DNA from: Physocladia obscura
Taxonomy: Eukaryota; Chytridiomycota; Chytridiomycetes; Chytridiales; Chytriomycetaceae
Direction: 5' to 3'
NCBI GenBank assembly: GCA_027596945.1
Contig: JADGJH010000280.1
Coordinates: forward strand, 1 to 20,564
DNA: 20,564 bases
Within the stretch, counting starts at the first letter, position 1, and each line of letters begins with the position of its first letter. The notes below the pieces were generated by a model. That model was not told where the DNA came from. It ran no database searches and saw only the letters and a program-made list of their open reading frames with translations. Below are positions 1 to 8,529 of this stretch, in pieces. Position numbers and translations under genes: made by a program.

Positions 1-171
1 TGCCGTTTGAGCTCAGAATTATGATTTTTAATTTCAAAAAAGCACATTTCTTTGTTGAACGTCAAAATAAACTTGAAGTTGTCCGATCCGGACACTGAGG
101 CCAAAAACTTACCCAACACCTGCGTCAAGTCGCAGACAAGGGCATCCAGCACCAGGCCGCTTTCGCCGTCA
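1..171 (-). CDS. Partial exon of an unidentified protein, running off the left edge
   Basis: On the minus strand a reading frame stays open from about position 195 to the window edge. It encodes 56 residues from position 170 down, beginning DGESGLVLDALVCDL and ending near NHNSELKR. The composition is protein-like: alternating hydrophobic and charged residues with no low complexity. There is no in-frame ATG, so this is probably an internal exon. A plausible acceptor (TTTTGTCCAG) ends at 172, which would start the exon at 171. A GGTAAG near 111 could be a donor, but the frame reads through it without a stop. I do not recognise the family. The gene would be divergent from RPS21. The exon call is an inference from an open frame plus a splice-site match, and a chance frame cannot be excluded. 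Confidence 0.4.
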
Positions 172-191
172 CTGGACAAAAGTGTCCGGAT
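86..191. repeat. 11-bp perfect inverted repeat flanking an 84-bp spacer
   Basis: ATCCGGACACT at 86-96 is exactly complementary to AGTGTCCGGAT at 181-191. The spacer is 84 bp and lies in the putative exon at 1-171. It could be a chance palindrome, a small foldback relic or an RNA-level stem. No target duplication is evident. Confidence 0.4.
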
Positions 192-584
192 TGTTTATTG
201 AACTGTTTCAGCAGCGTCTTGTTCCTCTTCACTAGTTATTTTCTGTGAAATTCGTGAGTACACGGCTGTGTCCCATCATCCGCTTAAAGCCTCCAGTCCC
301 CATACGAATTTATGACATAAGCGAGCTATAAAGTCGCTGGTAGTCATTATTTGTGAATATATCGACCGTCCGATGGATCGGAAGATAGGGATGGTGTCCT
401 TTGGTCAATTCGACGAAGATGTTCAATTCAACCAAGTTCTGCTGATATTACAAATGAACAGCTTAACCTCGATTTATCGTTTTCGCATACTTACAACGAA
501 ATATTGGCCTTGCTATCAATCCAACATAGCCGAAATGATTTTATACCCTCAGCGAACCTAATATCTTTTTCTGACTAGTAGAAA
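172..584. other. Upstream region of RPS21, no supported gene
   Basis: This stretch lies between the putative minus-strand exon and the RPS21 start. A 62-residue plus-strand frame at 373-561 exists, but it matches nothing I know and lacks splice or family support. The region most likely holds the RPS21 promoter and perhaps an upstream exon of the minus-strand gene. I see no clear TATA box or other regulatory element. Confidence 0.4.
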
Positions 585-1084
585 ATGGAAAACGACAAGG
601 GTAATGTGAGTACTGCCGTTGTTCTGTTCGAACTGTCACGCTTTCGCCAATACGTTCTCTGTTAATAATTCGAATGACTGCCCGAAATCTCCATGAATTT
701 ACTGCCGTTGCTGAGCACGAAAACCGTCAAATAACAGATTGTTGACTTGTACATTCCAAGAAAGTGCTCTGCCACTGGCCGTTTAATTACCGCCAAGGAC
801 CACGCCTCCGTGCAAATCAACATTGGTGACGTCGATGCTGCAGGCCGTTTGACTGGAACCACCAAGGCGTATGCCTTGTCTGGATTTGTCCGCTCATTAG
901 GTGAAGCCGATGACTCCATCAATCGTCTTGCTACCCAGTATGGATACTTAAAAAAGTGAGTGTTCAATTATTTTGATTGATCCAACTAATTTTCGTTAAT
1001 TTTTTTTTTAGTGTGTCTGGCAGTACAGCCAATAAATCACTCTGTGAATTTGGAGTATTTTTCTATATGATTTGGCAGGAATGA
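585..1084 (+). CDS. RPS21: Small ribosomal subunit protein eS21 (RPS21), three exons
   Basis: This is a component of the 40S subunit that acts in the cytoplasm and in late small-subunit maturation. Exon 1 (585-605) encodes MENDKGN. Intron 1 (606-737) starts GTGAGT and ends ACAG. Exon 2 (738-955) encodes [17 protein letters not shown], the hallmark AKDHASVQI block, and ALSGFVRS followed by the [10 protein letters not shown] segment. Intron 2 (956-1011) starts GTGAGT and ends TTTAG. Exon 3 (1012-1084) begins NVSGSTANK. The joined protein is 103 residues, against about 83-87 for the family. The match is unmistakable up to the YLKN residues. The 23-residue tail ending MIWQE is unlike other eS21 tails. 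A different acceptor at 1027 (TACAG) would instead end the protein as LKNQ. Both reading frame and phases agree for exons 1 and 2, so only the C-terminus is in doubt. Confidence 0.93.
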
Positions 1085-1191
1085 TGGAGCTATTTTTTTG
1101 CATTGATATTAAAGGGATTCATGACAGCAAAGTTGCTCTTCAGTCTTTTTAATTCTAAATAGAATCAATTTGTGACCAATCACCAAACGAC

Positions 1192-2412
1192 ATGGAGTTA
1201 AATACAATTCGCGACCGCAGCACAGAATTTCACGCATGTGTCGACTCTCTGGCACGACGCAACAACCTGTCCAACAGCCGGCTTCTGAGTCCGAATCAGA
1301 AACAAAACACAAAATCCGAGTTTACCAAAGCTGCAGCCCAAATTGCTCGTGAGATTAACGCAACAGTTGGTAAGTTCATAGTCGAAAAAGCCCTGTCGAG
1401 TGCATCTAACGAAATAATGGAATCGATATACCTATGGATGTGAAAATAATGCAACGTGGCTTGACTAGCAAAACTTCACTCGTTAACACGCTTGGCACGT
1501 AAAAAGACGCTGTTTGACGATCGACCTAACGAAATCAATGAACTTGTGATGGCAATCAAGCAGGACATTACGAAAGTTAACCGGCAGATTGCGCTTCTGC
1601 AGAACCACCAACGTCAGCAACTACAGCAGCATCAATCGCAAGCCCAACAGCGCCAAGTGCAGCAACACTCGGCCGGTGTAATTGCTTCGCTGCAAACAAA
1701 GCTCGCTTCGACATCGTCCGAGTTTAAATCGATTCTGGAAGTGCGTACGCAGAATATGAGGGATCAAAAAAGTCGGCGGGATCAATATTCTGCTCCATCG
1801 TCATCTTTTATTGCTCCGCCTACCTCCACGTTAGCAACAGCTTCTTCTGCTATGAATACATCTATATTCACGCCCGCCTCAGTTTCTTCAGACGCGACCG
1901 GTGTTACTCTCTTCTCAGGTGAATTTTCACTCTTCGCGCCAGCCGCCCCTTCTGCCCACTACTCATCTCTATACAACCCCGATCACAACCCCTATGCCGC
2001 CGTTACAACTTCCGACAAACTCGATGACGCCGCCGCAGATGGGCTCAGAAATCGTGGCAACGGCAACTCCTCCTCCGTGATTGAAATCGGCAATCAACAA
2101 GTGTTTATGCCCCAGCAAAACAACGTCGCTACGATGGAATACATTGAGAGCCGCGGTCAAGCAATCGAATCAATCGAATCGACGATCGCAGAACTCGGCC
2201 AGATATATTCGCAGTTCACTCAGATTCTTTCGCAACAGCGCGAAATGGTGCAGCGGATTGATATGAACGTGATGGATACGGAAGTTAATGTTGTAAATGC
2301 ACATAATGAGCTTGCGAAATTTTTAGATCGGTTGCAGGGGAATCGGTGGTTGATGATTCAGATTTTTGCGATTCTTGTTGTTTTTTTTATGCTTTTTGTT
2401 GTTGTTGCTTGA
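1192..2412 (+). CDS. SED5: Golgi Qa-SNARE, syntaxin-5/Sed5 family, two exons
   Basis: This is the Qa-SNARE for ER-to-Golgi and intra-Golgi fusion, anchored by its C-terminal tail in the Golgi membrane. Exon 1 (1192-1369) encodes the N-terminal peptide and first Habc helix: RDRSTEFHACVDSL, then SEFTKAAAQIAREI. Intron 1370-1468 (GTAAGT...CTAG) is phase 1. Exon 2 (1469-2412) continues AKLHSLTRLARKKTLFDD, matching the syntaxin-5 segment AKRKSLFDD. VIASLQTKLASTSSEFKS and ILEVRTQNMRDQKSRR are also diagnostic. A Q-rich loop and a Ser/Ala/Pro-rich linker follow, then the SNARE helix at about residues 282-340 with the zero-layer Gln near 316 (in SQQREMVQRID). A hydrophobic anchor of about 20 residues ends the 373-residue protein. 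The unspliced reading past 1370 would end at 1443, so the intron is needed. The short distance to RPS21 suggests a compact intergenic promoter, and a CCAAT sits about 20 bp before the ATG. Confidence 0.95.
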
Positions 2413-3824
2413 AATAATGAAATCATGATTGTCCAGTTGCTCCATGCTCATTGCTAATTCGATTCACGTAGACATGGCGCTTTAGCGAGATTTAAGTGTT
2501 GCGAATAATGTCTACAAAGAATTTTTTTTTTTTGAGGTTTGATGGCAAATCTGGTTCAACAAAGTGAAAAATGGCATTGTCCTTTGGTTTTCCTATTCTT
2601 TTCTTTGCGGTTTTTTCTCTTCTTTCTTTTGTTTCATTTCATTTCAATCAATACCACCATTTGTGTGGTTGTTTAAGGTGTTCATATTCAAATCAAGACA
2701 GACTGAGCAATTGTTTTTTGCATACCTTAATCAATTGCCTCTTTAATATTCTCTTATATGTTTTTATGTGACTGCTGGATCAGCAAAAGGTTACTGGGCA
2801 TGGAACAAGAAGTTCCAGAGACTTTGGCTCCAAGTAGGAGGAAATTGAATTGCAAAACAATGGGCCACCAAAACCTGAAAACGAGACTGGCCTAGACAAT
2901 CCACAAGATTTTGTAAGCTATTCCTCCTATCTCAATTTTCCATGATATTTGGAATGATTAATTTCAGTTATTGTGGGCTTTTCATTTATATCTTTTTGCT
3001 AGTAGTTTCAAATTTTGTAAGTTATTACCGCATGTGTTAAAGTATAAAAAGATTCAAGCTGTATTGAAGAATGAATTCATTCTTTATTGAAAAGAAATCA
3101 CTCAATTTGCTTAAAAAGTAAAGAAACAAAAACAGTGGACTTGCCTTTCCATCATTAAGTGGAAACTTTTGTATTGATAAAATAAAGGTTTTATATGGGG
3201 AGAAAAATTGCAAGTTTATTTTAAAGACTGCTTGGAATTTTTGTGATGGAAGAATACAGAAAAGAAAATTCTGCCAAGTATCCTTACCATACACAATCAT
3301 AAATGGAGATTGCAACAATAGCAATGTCTGGGCATGGTGTTTTCCAAGTTTATTTATTTTGTTTTTGTGTTTGAATTTTATTTTTTTAAATTTTTTTTGT
3401 AACAAACATAAAAACCCAAAGTTAGTTGATAACTTTTGCTAGGACATAGAAAACAAAATTTACCTCTATTGATACAGGATGGAAATGAAACATTTTCACT
3501 TCAAGATTGTTAAGAAAGTCATAATTTACTTGATTTAAAACAAATATAGTAGAATGACTCCATTTGAAGTGGTGTTTTGGCCACAGGCTTATGTCTGTAT
3601 CAACAAAAGGCTCAGTTAATTTGAAATTGAAAACAAGCTGCAAACCATTTCGGAATTACAATCCTTGGATTAGCCTTATTCTGTCTGGCCACACGCTTTA
3701 AACTTTTATCAATAGCGGCAGTCTGGCATTGTCTGTTGTATGTGTTGTGGTTGAATGTGTGGCCATAAAAATTTTTCATCGGAAAGCGGCAGTGCTTTTC
3801 CAACAGAAAAAACACTGAAAATTA
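2413..3824. other. AT-rich intergenic region with possible coding relics
   Basis: This begins with the SED5 3' UTR. At 2768-2912 is an island of codon-like sequence in two frames. One frame is GYWAWNKKFQRLWLQ. In the next frame a 25-codon segment (2838-2912) ends NPQDF and is bounded by TAG| and |GTAAGC. At 3122-3439 a 106-codon plus-strand frame without an ATG is open, with a minus-strand frame also open across 3037-3405. At 3554-3622 a 22-codon frame starts MTPFEVVFWPQ, which loosely recalls the TPFEVVFG segment near the end of some retroelement integrases. None is a supportable gene. They may be remnants of decayed transposons or chance frames in low-GC DNA. Confidence 0.3.
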
Positions 3825-4697
3825 ATGCTTTCCAAGACAAATTCCACAACAAATATGACACACATGAGTCCAAAACACGTCGGAACCAACTGCAACGACT
3901 ATTTTCCGCAGACTCAAAAACAAGAAGCGCTCTACTTGGTCTTGGACTTCCCCGTGCCACCCACGCCGAGCTGGCCCTCGCCGCCAGTGTCATCATCATC
4001 GTCATCATTTAGACGCGCAAGCACAGTTTCTACAATATATGCCACAAAACCTGCGCTGTTGGGTCCCGGCGGAATTAATATTCTCGAAAGTCCTGATTTG
4101 AATCCTGAAACGCAGCTTCATCTCCACCAGCTCTCTCTTGTTCAAATCCCGCCGCTCTCACTTCCCGAGCCAGTGCAGTATGCAGAATCTTATTACAGCA
4201 CCGGTACTCGATTTCAGCCTAATTTTTCTTCGCCAAACCAGTCATTGACTGTCACAAACTATACGCCGCATGTCGTTCCAGTTTCTGTCCTGCAGTTTGC
4301 ACGAAATGCGAGTAGTAAAGCTCCTTATATTTATCCTGTAAGCAGCAGCAGTAAAGGTAAACCTTCGTTTTTGCATGATTTATGATTGTCTCCAGCCAGC
4401 CACCCCCCGTATCTTAATCCAAAATTTTCTTGTTTCTTATCAAAATTTTTTTCCCCTCCACCCACAGCCACCCCACCAGCCACAATTCAAATTCGGCGAT
4501 CAAAAGGAAAACCATATCAGTGCCCTGAATGCGTTGCCTCTTTTACTCGACGGCATGATTATTTGCGGCATTCGGCAACTGTGCATATGATTGCCGGCAA
4601 GAACTGCTTCGAATCGGTGTGTCAACAGTGCGGGCATAAATTTTCGAGACCGGATTCGTTGCGAAGACATGAAAAAAAATGCTTTTTTCGAGCGTAG
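3825..4697 (+). CDS. C2H2 zinc-finger protein ZnF-A, two-finger type
   Basis: This is a probable nuclear DNA-binding regulator. Exon 1 (3825-4356) is Ser/Pro-rich. It carries the family motif GPGGINIL at residues 80-87, followed by ESPDLNPE. The intron 4357-4467 (GTAAAC...CACAG) is phase 1. Exon 2 (4468-4697) holds two fingers. The first runs from C196/C199 to H212/H217 (C-x2-C-x12-H-x4-H). The second runs from C229/C232 to H245/C249, with a final cysteine in place of histidine. Helix residues are TRRHDYLR and SRPDSLRR. The predicted length is 253 residues. The intron sits where the extra upstream finger begins in its relatives, yet the 18 residues after it (ATPPATIQIRR...) have no zinc ligands, so that finger appears to have been lost. 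In-frame ATGs further on (3855, 3864) could also be the start. Target genes are unknown. Confidence 0.85.
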
Positions 4698-6142
4698 CAA
4701 TTCAAATTTTTAAAAATTTTTTGTGTGCTTTGGCATGGCAATTTTCCTACTTTTTCCCCATTTTTATTTTTTTTTTTTTTTTTTGGTGTAAATAATCAAA
4801 AAAGAATATCGTAATATTTCTTTCATTTATTTCTTTTGGTAAATTATTTCATGGTTTCCAAATTTAGCATTTTTCATATTTTCAAGCTCAAATGTAATCA
4901 TAACGTGATCTTAACTTATCAGAACCATTTAATGGTCTGTTTGTATATGATTATTATTTTATTACCTCCAATGTCGCGCCCGCACCTTTCTCCTAACAGA
5001 AAAGAACACTCCTGATTATTTTATTTTCATTCAATCTCACTGTAGCTCCTAAGAAAGAAGAAATTTTACCGAAACACAAGAGGGATTTTCAGCCAATCAG
5101 ATTGCGAGAAAAAGTTCTTTGCTTTCTGCGTTATGAAATTTTGGGAAGATAAAAAAAAAGACAAATATATTGTGGTGGTTTTCAGGAATAATGACAAAAA
5201 AAAATTGCATGTTACAACGATTGTTCAAAATGAAAAATACACGAGATGAAAAGTTTTGTTGCAAAAAGAAAATCGCAAATGTTGCAACAAATTGTTCGGT
5301 ACAACCAAGTTGACAAAGGAGGCCGCATTCATATTTCTTTCAAAGAATAAATGTGATAAATTTCAAAGAAATTACCAATTTTTATTGTCACTGGCAAACA
5401 GCTTCTTGGAAAAGTGTGCTTGATTGCTCATTGAGATGATTCAAGAAAAAAAGAAAAGAATTGTATTATTTTCATTTCAACTCAAGAGGAAAATATTTGC
5501 AAATACTTGAGAAAAATGCTTGCGGAGATACTTGCGGATACTGGTCTTACGGCATAGACGTCTTTGAAGAAGTATCACTCCCTGCACTTATTATAGTGTA
5601 GAAGATGCTGTTAAATAATCAAAATCAATTTATTAGGACAGACCAGTATCCACAAGTATCTTCTCAAGTATTTCCATCAAGTGTTTGCAAAATGTCATTT
5701 TTTTTTGTCTGTCTCATTATTTCTGACAATAGCGGTAAATTAAATTGTTTGGATTCATTTTTTATCCTTTCTTTTCCTCTTATGTTGATTCGTTTGTCCT
5801 TTGGTCAATTTTATATGTTGAATACGAGCAGTGCATTTATAATCAAATCAAAACGACCATGATAAGAAGATGCGAAAGAATTCTTCAAGAGTTGAGCAAA
5901 TTTGATAATATCAGCACATATACCGCCCGTTTATATTTATTTAACAACAAAATTCACTTAAAATTGCTTCATATTTCTTTAACATCAATTACTGATACAA
6001 AATAACAAGCCTATCAATCCCCTATTTAAAATTCAGTGAAAAATCGGTTGATAAGGAAAAATCAAGACAGATAATTGACACTACAAAGGTTTTTACTTCA
6101 CACCATTGCCGCCACTACCGCCACAGCAATGTATTTCCCAAG
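4698..6142. other. AT-rich intergenic region between ZnF-A and the ZnF-B pseudogene
   Basis: No gene is supportable here. It holds homopolymer runs (for example T-rich 4770-4785), a short 9-bp stem pair TTGTTGCAA (5256-5264) and TTGCAACAA (5282-5290), and the foldback element listed separately. Plus-strand frames at 5605-6005 show no family features, and the first overlaps the foldback arm. Confidence 0.5.
5496..5691. mobile_element. Foldback (MITE-like) element with imperfect ~50-bp inverted arms
   Basis: The left arm (5496-5546) ends GGATACTGGTCT. The right arm (5640-5691) begins AGACCAGTATCC and is its imperfect reverse complement across about 50 bases. Both arms run outward through repeated ATACTTG units to a TTTGCAAA-like tip. 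The loop (about 5547-5639) has no coding frame. Size and form fit a non-autonomous foldback or MITE-like element. I could not define a target-site duplication, and I found no second copy in the window. The inverted repeat is observed; the mobile origin is inferred. Confidence 0.6.
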
Positions 6143-6680
6143 ATGAGTTGCGGCTATCAGCACAGTGCCGTAACATACCCGCAATCATTGTTTTGGAGCC
6201 AAGAATATCCACTCTTGGGATCTGATGGGATTAATATCTTGGACGGCTCAGAAGTTGCGCTGACGACGCTTTAATGACAATCTCACACAATACTCTGGTA
6301 TTTTCTCTCCAAGAAACGGAAGCAGGCGATTCGCGCCAGTTAACAGTTTTCAACAGTCACAATATGTCCGGAAATAGCGGCAGCAAACGGGAAAGTCTTG
6401 AATCGGTTCATAGGGAATCCAATGGCTAATTTCCCATCGAAAAAAGTCAAAAAATACTTTGTCAAAAATTCTCGATAAGCAGTATTCGTCTATATACTGC
6501 ACAGCCACGTTTAAGCAGAGAAATTACTGCTGGCGGCATTCAGTAACTGTTCATGGGAGGACCGAGGGAGGAGAAAGGCACAAATGTCTATCTTCAATCT
6601 GTGAAAAATGTGGGCTGGCGTTTTCACGGCCCGATTCATTAAAGAGACTTTGGAAAAGATGTCGACGGCAGGCGACTTGA
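6143..6680 (+). pseudogene. Decayed zinc-finger paralogue ZnF-B
   Basis: The frame starts at the 6143 ATG (MSCGYQHS...) and contains the family motif as GSDGINILDG (6218 onward), then stops at a TAA near 6271. A second frame across the break stays open and Ser/Asn-rich to about 6429. The finger region lies in a third segment (6459-6680). It is clearly related (TATFKQRNYCWRH, SRPDSLKR), but ligands are lost. The first cysteine of the first finger is TCT (Ser), one base from TGT. In the second finger the first histidine is CTT (Leu), one base from CAT. A frameshift plus two ligand losses argue for a pseudogene of the two-finger subtype. A shorter expressed protein is possible but could not fold normal fingers. 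Confidence 0.75.
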
Positions 6681-7271
6681 AGGGGAATAAATTAAAATTA
6701 TTGTTTCATACAATAGTAAATTACACGACTTTTTTTACGTAGTATTTGGTTCAAATAAATTGGTTTTTGGACAACTATGAAATGAAATGAAAAAGTCATA
6801 AAAAATGGCAATATTGTTCTTTTTTTTTGTTTTTTTCTCTCGTCCAAATGAATATCTTGTGCGTGCAAAATCAATTTGGTTAATTTCTGCAATGAATTGA
6901 ATTGCCGTGATACAGCACATTTTCGTTTCTTGCCTTTAATTATTAATCCAAAAAGAAAAAATGACATGGCAAGGAAGACATATGACGTGTGATGTGTCCT
7001 CGCGTTTTTAATTGTTGACTCATTATTAAAAATGCAAAGTTTGGTGAATCAGTTGCAGAAAGCAAAGAGAAATAAGCATCCGTCTGATCTACAATAAAAC
7101 TTATTTGAGCTGTTTGGCAGATCGCGTGGGGAATTCTTGGCGAGTTTCGGCGTTAAGAAAGGCAATGCTGTATTTCTTGCGTGCCAGTGGCAACGCAAAT
7201 TTTCCAAACGCCACAGGCACAAAAGGAAAAAGTTTTTCCAAAGGGAAACCTTGCAATAAGTTGATTACGAT
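6681..7271. other. Intergenic region upstream of ZnF-C
   Basis: This contains the 3' flank of the ZnF-B relic and the presumed ZnF-C promoter. Minus-strand frames across 6698-6967 are A/T-driven, with KKTKKK-type composition and no family signal. I see no repeat or RNA gene. Confidence 0.45.
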
Positions 7272-8349
7272 ATGGAGCTAAGACCAGGAAAAGGAAAAGA
7301 TAGATGTCTTCTCGACGATATCTACCGCTTTCCGCACGATGAGTTTGGGCACAGCCTTGTTATCGGAAACGAAAACAGTAACAACAGTAGCAGCAACAAC
7401 GCAAACAACAGTCTTCACGCCGCAGTTGCAAAGCCGCTCGGTGGCTTTAACAATGGCTCTTGCTTTCGCGGACCCGGCGGCATTTCGCTGCTCGATGACG
7501 AAACCGACACAAGCGACAATACCATTCAACCCGAACAAAACTATTGCGTATCTGACGACCAAATCCACCTCTCAGAATATATTCTTCCCGAGTCTCCAAT
7601 ACCGTGCAAATTTTCCGACCAATCCTACGCATCCCCGCCCCGCATACGGGCTCTCGACATGTACGAAGCAATGATGAAATCAGCGCTGCCCCACCGAGAC
7701 ATGAAAACAGGCTATTTCCATCCAATCCCAATGGCAATTTCGACGCGCCAAAGTCCGGCTCCAATTGCAAATCCTTTTGACGAGTATCGAGATATTCGTC
7801 AAACTGAGTTTACGGATGCTTCTGAGGAAGACTCTTACACCGTTTATATGTGGGACCGGCGCAATTCCGCTTTTTCTTCAAATCCTGATAACTCCAATAA
7901 CCCTGCTTTTGTTGGTGGTGGTGGTGGCAGCAATAATAGTAACGGTAGTGGTGCTGGTGGTGGTGGCGGTGAATCTTCCCGATTGGCTAAAAAATACACG
8001 TGCTCTTATTCAATGTGCTTCAAAGGTGAAAAAGTCCAAAAAAAAATTTGTTCGTCATTTTTCTGTGTCTTATAACTCTGATCTAATCTCCTTGACTTTT
8101 CGCCCGAAAATTCATCCAGAATTCTCAAAAGCAACCGACCTTCGGAATCACAATTATGAAGATCATCAGGTGTCTGCACCGCACATGTGCACATATTGTT
8201 TCTCGCATTTTTCGCGCAAAAACGACCTCATACGGCATTTGAAAAGTGTGCATGGTTCAGGGCCAAAAGCAGATGTTTGTAAGACATGTGGAAAAGGTTT
8301 CTCTCGGCCCGACTCATTGAAACGACATGAACGCATGTGTCTCGAATAG
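7272..8349 (+). CDS. C2H2 zinc-finger protein ZnF-C, three-finger type, two exons
   Basis: This is a probable transcription regulator of 327 residues. Exon 1 (7272-8025) begins MELRPGKGKDRC. It has an Asn/Ser tract and the motif GPGGISLL at residues 67-74 followed by DDETD. A Gly/Asn/Ser-rich linker (about residues 214-236) leads to the fingers. The intron 8026-8119 (GTGAAA...TCCAG, phase 1) splits finger 1. Once spliced, finger 1 reads C244-x4-C249-x12-H262-x4-H267, finger 2 C275/C278/H291/H296, and finger 3 C305/C308/H321/C325 with cysteine as the last ligand. Helices of fingers 2 and 3 are SRKNDLIR and SRPDSLKR. Linkers between fingers are not the TGEKP type. The protein ends two residues after the last cysteine. 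The spliced finger spacing is exact, which strongly supports the intron. Expression and targets are unknown. Confidence 0.88.
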
Positions 8350-8529
8350 CATTCTTTTTGTTGTTCGTTTCGTTTTGTGTGTTTTGTAATTATAGTTTTT
8401 AGGAACAAGGAAAAAAAAAAAAAAACCTCTTGATCAATGTGATATTTGGCAACTCCACCTATTTTATTCGCATAAATTATCTTCTTTTTTTTTTTGTTTA
8501 TTTTTATTTTTCGTTGAGAAATAATAAAT

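Noticed and set aside
373..561. Plus-strand 62-residue frame starting MDRKIGMVSFGQFDED
   Set aside because: No family signal and no splice context; it lies in the likely RPS21 promoter region.
662..967. Minus-strand frame across RPS21
   Set aside because: Antisense shadow of the clearly identified eS21 exon 2.
5605..6005. Overlapping plus-strand frames after the foldback element
   Set aside because: The first frame includes part of the inverted arm and the second is low-complexity; neither resembles a known protein.
7278..7770. Minus-strand frames of about 100 residues inside ZnF-C exon 1
   Set aside because: Shadows of a real plus-strand coding exon with the family motif.
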